Translations under genes and position numbers: made by a program
NCBI GenBank assembly: GCA_034658975.1
Contig: JAYEGJ010000002.1
Coordinates: 1 to 18,520 of the forward strand
Reading direction: 5' to 3'
DNA from: SZUA-217 sp034658975
GTDB taxonomy: Bacteria; Actinomycetota; Acidimicrobiia; Spongiisociales; ZC4RG35
DNA: 18,520 nt
Notes under the pieces: model-generated
What the model was told of the DNA's origin: nothing
What the model saw: only the letters and a program-made list of their open reading frames with translations
Databases searched by the model: none
In this document: one piece after another, positions 13,803-18,520 of the stretch
How the letters are laid out: each line of letters opens with the position of its first letter
Position numbering within the stretch: position 1 is the first letter of the stretch

Positions 13803-15290
13803 CTAGTCATAGACACCAGCCATGAAGGTGCCCTCCTCCGATACGACACATAGAAACGCACCGACCGACGTCACGAGCTGATAGCGGTCCGCATCCCGTT
13901 CATCCATCCACCAACGCCCGCTCAGTCGCCATGGCCCGCTCCATGTCAGGACAGGCTCCCATCGCGACCCGAGACGTATGCGCACGGGCATTCCGCCATC
14001 CCACTCCACTTCGACCTTCTCGCTCTGGGCTGGGACCAGGGCGGGGCTCGGCGCAGGAGTCGCTCCCGGCCAGGGTGCATCTCTGTCCCTTTCCTCGGTA
14101 GCCGGCGTCTCCCCCCATCGGGACCACATGACCCTCTCCCCGGGCATTCGACCGCCCTGCGCCCTTCCTTGAAGAACCTTCTCAGGCCCGAGAAGTGCCT
14201 GGGCCCTGGCAAGAGCACGCTCCGCTTCGATGATCGACGACTCGTCGTTGAGCAGACCGAGCTGTCTTCCCTCGCTGGACAGGTCGGATGGTGTGATGCT
14301 CAACCCGATGATCCCCCCGGGAACACCGGCCGTCTCGACCCAAGCCCTCAGCTGCCACCAAACACGGTCAGCAAGCGCCTTCTCGGTAAAGGGGTCGCCC
14401 GAACGCCAGATCCTCGTGCGCGACGGACCGTGTGCTGCATCGACCGTGATGTGCACCGTGTGAGGTAAGACGCCTCCTTCGCGAAGAGCCTTCAGGAGAC
14501 GCTCGGCAAGGGTTCGACCAGCGAACGCCACGGCATCGAGATGAACGAGAGGATCCTCGAAGGACATCTCGACTCCGAGTTCGGGACGTATGTCACGCGG
14601 ATCGACACCTCGGTCTTCACCGGAGGCCAGACGATGGGCAAGGATTCCGGGGTTGCCGAAACGCGACGCGAGAGTGTCTCTCGGCAGACGGGCCAGGTCG
14701 CCGAGAGTCATTATGCCCAGCCAGCGAAAGGTGTCGATCATCTCGTCGCCACCCATCGCCTCCCGGAGAGAGGTCAGATCAAGCCCCGACAGAAACGAGA
14801 TCGTGTCTGCCACAATCAAAGGTGTGCCAGGGATTGTGGTGGCAGCGGCCCACCGGGCCGCAAAGGGGCCGTCGGCAACGCCAATATGCGCCTCGCCTCC
14901 GCGACGCCGTCCAAACAACTTGTCGACCTCTTTGTCAATGTGCTCGGCAAGGAACTGCTCTCCGCCGTAGAACCGCACCGCACCAGCAACGGGCACAAAC
15001 ACGAGACCGGGCGTAACGACCTCGACACGGGGAACGAGATCTTCGATCAACTGGACAACGGGCTCGAATCTTCTCGTCTCGTCCCCGACATCGCGAGCGA
15101 GCACAGTCGCGAAAGGAGCAAGCGCTTCAGCCTCACGTTTGGGCATCCCGAGACCGACACCCGCAGCAAGGACTTCTTCTGTTGCCCCGGTGACCCGATC
15201 GTCTACTACGAGAAGCGGCTCACCCGACGGCGCGTCTGGCCTGGTCAACGACCACATCGGAAACCACACGCACAGAGTCCGTACCTTCAT
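13803..15290 (-). CDS. imuB: ImuB, inactive Y-family polymerase-like mutasome protein
   Basis: ImuB links the error-prone polymerase DnaE2 to the sliding clamp during SOS translesion synthesis. The 495 residues keep the Y-family layout: palm and fingers at 1-180, a helix-hairpin-helix around RWLGIMTLGDLARLP (189-203), a little-finger-like domain, and an extended C-terminus. The catalytic acids are gone. The N-terminal strand reads RTLCVWFPMW, and the Ser-x-Asp-Glu strand reads FVPVAGAVRFYGG. The clamp-binding motif QLGLL (343-347) sits almost where mycobacterial ImuB has QLPLWG. The ATG at 15290 follows GAGGTGGAGG; an upstream GTG at 15326 is less likely. It overlaps imuA' by 71 bp. DnaE2 is not nearby, as in mycobacteria. 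Confidence 0.9.
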   Translation of the reverse strand: MKVRTLCVWFPMWSLTRPDAPSGEPLLVVDDRVTGATEEVLAAGVGLGMPKREAEALAPFATVLARDVGDETRRFEPVVQLIEDLVPRVEVVTPGLVFVPVAGAVRFYGGEQFLAEHIDKEVDKLFGRRRGGEAHIGVADGPFAARWAAATTIPGTPLIVADTISFLSGLDLTSLREAMGGDEMIDTFRWLGIMTLGDLARLPRDTLASRFGNPGILAHRLASGEDRGVDPRDIRPELGVEMSFEDPLVHLDAVAFAGRTLAERLLKALREGGVLPHTVHITVDAAHGPSRTRIWRSGDPFTEKALADRVWWQLRAWVETAGVPGGIIGLSITPSDLSSEGRQLGLLNDESSIIEAERALARAQALLGPEKVLQGRAQGGRMPGERVMWSRWGETPATEERDRDAPWPGATPAPSPALVPAQSEKVEVEWDGGMPVRIRLGSRWEPVLTWSGPWRLSGRWWMDERDADRYQLVTSVGAFLCVVSEEGTFMAGVYD

Positions 15291-15873
15291 CCTCCACCTC
15301 GAAACGCCGGGTAACGCCGGCTGCACCCTTTCCCGACGCCTCGAGAACCAAACGACGTCGCTTCAATCTTCCGTGTCCGTTGTCGGCGCCTTCCCAGGTG
15401 ACCCCGAGCGCCCGAAGACGGAGGTGAGCGATACCGGTCGGTAGCCCGCTCCCCATCGATCGAAAAGCAACTGCCACCTTCCGTGCCCGAGCCAGTGCGG
15501 CGAGGCGACGGAGGTCGTGATCCCTTATCCGATTTGGCACTTCTGCGTAAATGGCCCTCACTCCTTCGAGAAGAGCTGCTGTCACCTTTGGCCAGAGAAC
15601 AGGGTCGTCACATCGAACAATTACCAGCTTCTCTGAGAGCACACCCGTTTCCCAGGCTGCCTCAGGAGAGATCCAACCTCTCGTGTCGACAATCACCACC
15701 GGCGCGACCCTGGAATGCTCCGCAAGGAGTTTCAGCCCAAGACGGGTCAGCCCGGTGCCGGGCACACCGACCAACTCGGTGATCCGACCAGGCTTGAGAT
15801 GCAGCAAACCCTCTTCTCGTCTTTGCAGACGGGGAGCTGCGATGTCGATGTGATTGACACCTTCGATGCCCAA
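15220..15873 (-). CDS. imuA: ImuA', RecA-like mutasome accessory protein
   Basis: This 217-residue RecA/SulA-like protein is paired with ImuB. Residues 28-50 give the P-loop strand ending GVPGTGLT (36-43), where Leu42 replaces the Walker Lys. VVIVDTRG (59-66) is a Walker-B-like strand. The C-terminal third is charged and varied. In mycobacteria ImuA' binds ImuB and is needed for DnaE2-dependent mutagenesis. An open frame reaches back to 16065, but that would run through the SOS promoter. The TTG at 15873 has GGAG 5 nt upstream and lies about 29 nt after the expected transcription start, so it is preferred. TTG at 15888 is an alternative. The 3' end overlaps imuB by 71 bp. Confidence 0.82.
   Translation of the reverse strand: MGIEGVNHIDIAAPRLQRREEGLLHLKPGRITELVGVPGTGLTRLGLKLLAEHSRVAPVVIVDTRGWISPEAAWETGVLSEKLVIVRCDDPVLWPKVTAALLEGVRAIYAEVPNRIRDHDLRRLAALARARKVAVAFRSMGSGLPTGIAHLRLRALGVTWEGADNGHGRLKRRRLVLEASGKGAAGVTRRFEVEDEGTDSVRVVSDVVVDQARRAVG
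15291..15300 (-). promoter_or_regulatory. Purine-rich ribosome binding site of imuB
   Basis: GAGGTGGAGG on the minus strand abuts the ATG at 15290. The distal GAGG is 6 nt away and is the usable Shine-Dalgarno. It lies inside imuA' coding sequence. Confidence 0.6.
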
Positions 15874-15878
15874 GACGA

Positions 15879-15882
15879 CTCC
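15879..15882 (-). promoter_or_regulatory. Ribosome binding site for the TTG start of imuA'
   Basis: GGAG on the minus strand lies 5 nt before the TTG at 15873. Together with the SOS promoter upstream, it argues against the longer frame opening at 16065. Confidence 0.5.
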
Positions 15883-15908
15883 AATCAAACCCCGAACTCG
15901 GGCACTCC

Positions 15909-15937
15909 ACCATATCGAACATGTGTTCGATTCACAA
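15909..15937 (-). promoter_or_regulatory. SOS promoter of imuA'-imuB
   Basis: Read on the minus strand, there is a -35-like TTGTGA (15937-15932), a 17-bp spacer and a -10-like TATGGT (15914-15909). The expected start of transcription is near 15902. The LexA box fills the spacer, so repressor and RNA polymerase could not bind together. Confidence 0.65.
15915..15930. promoter_or_regulatory. LexA (SOS) box
   Basis: TCGAACATGTGTTCGA matches the actinobacterial/Bacillus SOS consensus (TCGAAC-N4-GTTCGA) in both half-sites. It lies 42 bp upstream of the imuA' TTG and 75 bp upstream of the divergent membrane-protein ATG (16006), so the second operon could also be affected. Confidence 0.88.
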
Positions 15938-15979
15938 GTGGTAACCGACGAGCCGTAGCCGTGGTCAATAGAGTCATAC

Positions 15980-15993
15980 ATGTCCGCAGACAT
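15980..15993. repeat. Short inverted repeat ATGTC-CGCA-GACAT before the 16006 gene
   Basis: Five-base arms flank a four-base loop. The repeat ends 12 bp before the ATG at 16006 and lies just upstream of its GAGG. It is a weak candidate for an operator or leader hairpin. Confidence 0.3.
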
Positions 15994-16005
15994 AGAAGAG
16001 GTGAC

Positions 16006-16446
16006 ATGACCGACGAAACTCACGCCTCCGAGCCGCACGAACAAGCCGAGGAGACGGTTGAGCAAACCACCGAGGAGGCACCGGCAGCGTCCAGCAATTT
16101 CACCTCCGGCGAAGGTCTGGTGGCAGTTGCCGGCATCGTATTGCTCGTCTCCTGGATCATCTTCGAAGTCATCGCCAGGGAATACTTCGTAACGTGGGTC
16201 GTGCTGCTCCTTGCAGCTGGTGCCGCCATCCTTCCCCGGCTGAATCGTGAAGCTGTCGAGAAGGTCAACACGCTTCCGGTTCTCATGAAAGCGATCGGAT
16301 ACGCGATCGCGGTCATGGGGGTCTTCACCATTGTCGACGACCTCCGCTTTGAGGCATATGAGGATCTCACATCGATACTCGGGGCCTTGGCCACATACGC
16401 GGGGTTCGTAATGGCGTACATGGGGGCCAGGTCGATCAAGACCTGA
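16006..16446 (+). CDS. Four-helix integral membrane protein of unknown function
   Basis: This protein has 146 residues. An acidic, Glu/Thr/Ala-rich cytosolic-looking tail (1-35) is followed by four hydrophobic segments at about 38-56, 60-77, 93-111 and 122-140. Short polar loops join them, one of which is LNREAVEKVN. I recognise no family. The ATG at 16006 follows GAGGTGAC, a good Shine-Dalgarno; the frame is open further upstream, but that part lies antisense to imuA' and its promoter. It is divergent from imuA' and sits 18 bp before the response regulator, so it is the first gene of the plus-strand operon. A role as a membrane partner of the polysaccharide-type genes downstream is only inferred from position. 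Confidence 0.8.
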   Translation: MTDETHASEPHEQAEETVEQTTEEAPAASSNFTSGEGLVAVAGIVLLVSWIIFEVIAREYFVTWVVLLLAAGAAILPRLNREAVEKVNTLPVLMKAIGYAIAVMGVFTIVDDLRFEAYEDLTSILGALATYAGFVMAYMGARSIKT

Positions 16447-16464
16447 GGAGTCTCGAGGAGACCG

Positions 16465-16827
16465 ATGACACCGCGGATACTCATAGCCGATGACTCGGAG
16501 ACAGTGACCTCACTGCTGACCGTCGCACTGCAAACAAGCGGCTACGACGTAGAGACTGCAAAAGATGGAGTCGAGACCTACGAGGCTGGGAAGACCGGCG
16601 ACTTCGATCTCGTCGTCCTGGATCAATTGATGCCTGGACTTCTTGGCCTGGAGGTGATCCAGAAGTGGCGCAATGAAGGAGTGGAGCACAAGGTGATCAT
16701 GCTCTCGGGAGTCGATGACGATCGGTTCGTCGTTGACAGCTTCGAGATGGGGGCCATCGACTACGTCCGAAAACCGTTCCGGCTCCCCGAACTTCTCGTC
16801 CGGATCAAGCAGAGACTGGATACCTGA
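16465..16827 (+). CDS. Single-domain (CheY-like) response regulator
   Basis: The 120-residue receiver domain has no output domain. The acidic pair is Asp9-Asp10, the phospho-acceptor is Asp53 in VVLDQLMPG, Ser81 fills the Ser/Thr switch position (IMLSG), the aromatic switch is Tyr100, and Lys103 is in RKPF. All catalytic positions are intact, so phosphorylation by a histidine kinase encoded elsewhere is expected. Without a DNA-binding domain it must act by protein contact, perhaps on the HEAT protein or glycosyltransferase encoded next. The ATG at 16465 follows GAGGAG by 4 nt and lies 18 bp after the membrane-protein gene. Annotation transfer to a named system is not possible. Confidence 0.92.
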   Translation: MTPRILIADDSETVTSLLTVALQTSGYDVETAKDGVETYEAGKTGDFDLVVLDQLMPGLLGLEVIQKWRNEGVEHKVIMLSGVDDDRFVVDSFEMGAIDYVRKPFRLPELLVRIKQRLDT

Positions 16828-16886
16828 ACCCCGCTCGAAGGCCTCAACAAACCCCTGCGCCGTGCCGAAGATCTTCGTAGATACTC

Positions 16887-18029
16887 ATGAGCGGGTTTCA
16901 TACTGTCGAACTCTTTGCCCTGGTCGTCTTTGGCGTCAACGCAGTCCTCGTGGCAGGTCTGATCACGCTGAAGACTGTTCATCGCCGTCGAACGGTCGAC
17001 TACGACCGGCGGCGTTCACATTACGTGACCGTTCTCAGCCGACATCTAGCCTTCGAGAACTGCGCAGATCCCCTCGGTCGGGACGCTGCTACCGACCCCG
17101 CCTTTCTCGACGCTCTCATTGATGTCCGCAGGACCGTCGTGGGGCCCGAGTTGACGACTCTCGGTGACATCGCTTCACGCTATGGGATCATCACCGAGCT
17201 GATGCACCGACTCCGACGAGGCCGGTCAAGGGGGCAGAGGCTGAGAGCGGCGGTAGCTCTCGCTGAGTTGGGAGATGGGTCATCGGCACGCGTGCTCATG
17301 GACCACCTCAGCGATCACGAGGCCGAGGTCCGACTACAGGCGGCGCGAGGTCTTGGCCGCATGCAATGGACGCCAGCGATCGATGGCATCGTCAATCGCC
17401 TGGAAGTCGAGACGCCATGGCTGCGAGCTCGATTCGCCGACACACTCGTCGGGTTTGGGGGGAAGGCGACAGCGCCGCTGACGACCTACGTGAGGGTGAA
17501 CCACCCCTTCGAGACCTATGGCCCGGTCACGGCTGTGAAAACGCTGGCGACGATTGGCGACAGTCAGGCTGTCACACCGTTGTTGGAAGTTCTCGAAGAG
17601 GCGGAGAACCCCGAGGTCGAGATAGCCGTCATCGAGGCCCTCGGGATCCTCGGAGGCCCTGCGGTGATCGCCCCTCTGCAGAGGAAGTCGGACTCGCCGG
17701 ACTGGCGGGTCAGAGCAAAAGTGGCGACAGGTTTGGGCACGGTTGGGGATCCGTCCTCCGCGCCCATCCTTGCCCGCGCCATGTGCGATGCGAATTGGTG
17801 GGTACGGCGCAACGCGGCAGCTGCCCTCGCCAAGTTGCCTGGTGGCAGCGACAGCTTGTATGCCGCCATCGACGGACCAGACCCGTATGCCGGGGATGCC
17901 GCGGCCGAGGCTCTGGCAGACCGGGGAGACCTCGAAGCAGCCCGGGATAGGCAAGCCGTGGGAGAGACCACGGCCCTCGACGAGAAACTCCTCGCCTACG
18001 TAGAAGCGGTAGTGGAGGTACCGGCATGA
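16887..18029 (+). CDS. Membrane-anchored HEAT-repeat protein
   Basis: This protein has 380 residues. A single N-terminal membrane helix (about 7-31) is followed by a basic stretch (HRRRTVDYDRRR) and a helical linker. From about residue 115 to 350 come tandem HEAT/PBS-lyase-type repeats, for example RLRAAVALAELGD, VRLQAARGLGRM and WRVRAKVATGLGTVGD. Such solenoids bind other proteins; no catalytic motif is seen. The positive-inside rule places the repeats in the cytoplasm, beside the glycosyltransferase domain. The ATG has no evident Shine-Dalgarno, 59 bp after the response regulator. The stop overlaps the glycosyltransferase start as ATGA, so the two are translationally coupled. A scaffold between regulator and glycosyltransferase is inferred. 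Confidence 0.87.
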   Translation: MSGFHTVELFALVVFGVNAVLVAGLITLKTVHRRRTVDYDRRRSHYVTVLSRHLAFENCADPLGRDAATDPAFLDALIDVRRTVVGPELTTLGDIASRYGIITELMHRLRRGRSRGQRLRAAVALAELGDGSSARVLMDHLSDHEAEVRLQAARGLGRMQWTPAIDGIVNRLEVETPWLRARFADTLVGFGGKATAPLTTYVRVNHPFETYGPVTAVKTLATIGDSQAVTPLLEVLEEAENPEVEIAVIEALGILGGPAVIAPLQRKSDSPDWRVRAKVATGLGTVGDPSSAPILARAMCDANWWVRRNAAAALAKLPGGSDSLYAAIDGPDPYAGDAAAEALADRGDLEAARDRQAVGETTALDEKLLAYVEAVVEVPA

Positions 18030-18520
18030 TCTTGGATGTTCTGCGCTGGGTCGGCTATGCAACCCTGGCCTACTTCATCGCGAGCCAGGCATACCTGGTC
18101 TTCCTCTCCGTGCTCTCTGCCCGCGCCCTGAGAAGGGGCCACGCCCGGGATCGCTTCGCCCGGATCGATGAGATGCTCTCCAGTCGCCTGACGCCTCCCC
18201 TTTCGATAATCATCCCTGCGTTCAACGAGGAGGCCGGGATAGTCGACTCGATCAAATCCATCTCGATCGTTCGATACCCGAGAATCGAGATTGTGATTGT
18301 CAACGACGGCTCCAAGGACAACACACTCGGAAGGCTGATCGAGGCATTCCACCTCGAGCTCGTCCGAGTTCCCTATCGACCCGACATCGAAACAGCCAGA
18401 ATCCGGGGAATCTACCGGGGACGCGGTGCGGTTGACATCACCGTCCTCGACAAGATCAACGGCGGCCGGGCCGACGCCCTCAACGCGGGTATCAATGTCG
18501 CCCGTTATCCCTATGCGCTT
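18026..18520 (+). CDS. Family 2 glycosyltransferase, processive membrane type, N-terminal part (cut by window edge)
   Basis: The first 165 residues are present. A membrane helix at about 8-32 is followed by the GT-A domain: IIIPAFNEE (61-69), VNDGSKDNT (92-100) with the nucleotide-binding Asp94, and DKINGGRADALNAG (142-155). This order is that of membrane synthases such as PgaC/IcaA, HasA and BcsA, which polymerise sugars while exporting them. The acceptor motifs and later membrane helices fall outside the window, so product and linkage are unknown. The ATG overlaps the HEAT gene stop by 4 bp. Cotranscription with a response regulator suggests a regulated exopolysaccharide; a non-processive glycosyltransferase remains possible. 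Confidence 0.88.
   Translation, partial: MILDVLRWVGYATLAYFIASQAYLVFLSVLSARALRRGHARDRFARIDEMLSSRLTPPLSIIIPAFNEEAGIVDSIKSISIVRYPRIEIVIVNDGSKDNTLGRLIEAFHLELVRVPYRPDIETARIRGIYRGRGAVDITVLDKINGGRADALNAGINVARYPYAL

Noticed and set aside
14541..15314. 257-codon plus-strand frame opposite imuB
   Set aside because: ImuB on the minus strand has the Y-family layout and clamp motif; the antisense product matches nothing.
15874..16065. Upstream extension of ImuA' to an open frame start at 16065
   Set aside because: It would translate through the LexA box and both promoter hexamers, and the N-terminal sequence is not ImuA-like.
16868..16877. GAAGATCTTC palindrome before the HEAT gene
   Set aside because: A 10-bp palindrome occurring once is close to chance expectation, and no second copy or promoter supports it.

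Overview
This 18.5 kb window is GC-rich (about 60%), densely coded bacterial chromosome. It most likely comes from an actinomycete-phylum bacterium, possibly Acidimicrobiia or a relative. The grounds are a mycobacterial/Bacillus-type LexA box (TCGAAC-N4-GTTCGA) in front of an imuA'-imuB mutasome pair, a fused isobutyryl-CoA mutase (IcmF), frequent GTG/TTG starts, and a valyl-tRNA synthetase of the archaeal/rickettsial kind. This assignment is inferred from gene content and was not computed. No RNA genes, insertion sequences, phage genes or CRISPR arrays were seen, and no stretch longer than 300 bases lacks a gene.

Layout. (1) Positions 1-200 (+) hold the C-terminal end of a SAM-dependent methyltransferase. 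It converges on the next gene so tightly that both stop codons lie in one CTAG. (2) Positions 10189-197 (-) hold four closely spaced genes in transcription order: icmF, valS, a pyridine-nucleotide flavoprotein of the disulfide-reductase fold, and a five-helix membrane sulfatase/phosphotransferase-like protein. Gaps are 62, 37 and 60 bp, so one operon is plausible. (3) Positions 10285-11351 (+) hold a small conserved-looking protein and a membrane-anchored SGNH hydrolase. (4) Positions 11348-11908 (-) hold 5-formyltetrahydrofolate cyclo-ligase, divergent from plsC and a PaaI-type thioesterase (11902-13063, +). (5) Positions 13169-13570 (-) hold a VOC/glyoxalase-fold protein, followed by a 232 bp gap rich in repeats. 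(6) Positions 15873-13803 (-) hold imuA'-imuB, the accessory factors of DnaE2 translesion synthesis, under an SOS promoter; dnaE2 is not in the window. (7) Positions 16006-18520 (+) hold a tight operon of a four-helix membrane protein, a single-domain response regulator, a membrane-anchored HEAT-repeat protein and a processive-type family 2 glycosyltransferase that is cut by the window edge.

Three things deserve attention. First, a 12-bp perfect palindrome, GGGACTAGTCCC, occurs twice, both times between genes, and resembles a DosR box with its two half-sites pushed together. Second, the LexA operator exactly fills the -35/-10 spacer of the imuA'-imuB promoter, which also fixes the imuA' start. 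Third, the response regulator/HEAT/glycosyltransferase operon is a candidate for a poorly described, phospho-signal-controlled surface-polysaccharide system. No convincing intrinsic terminator was found anywhere.
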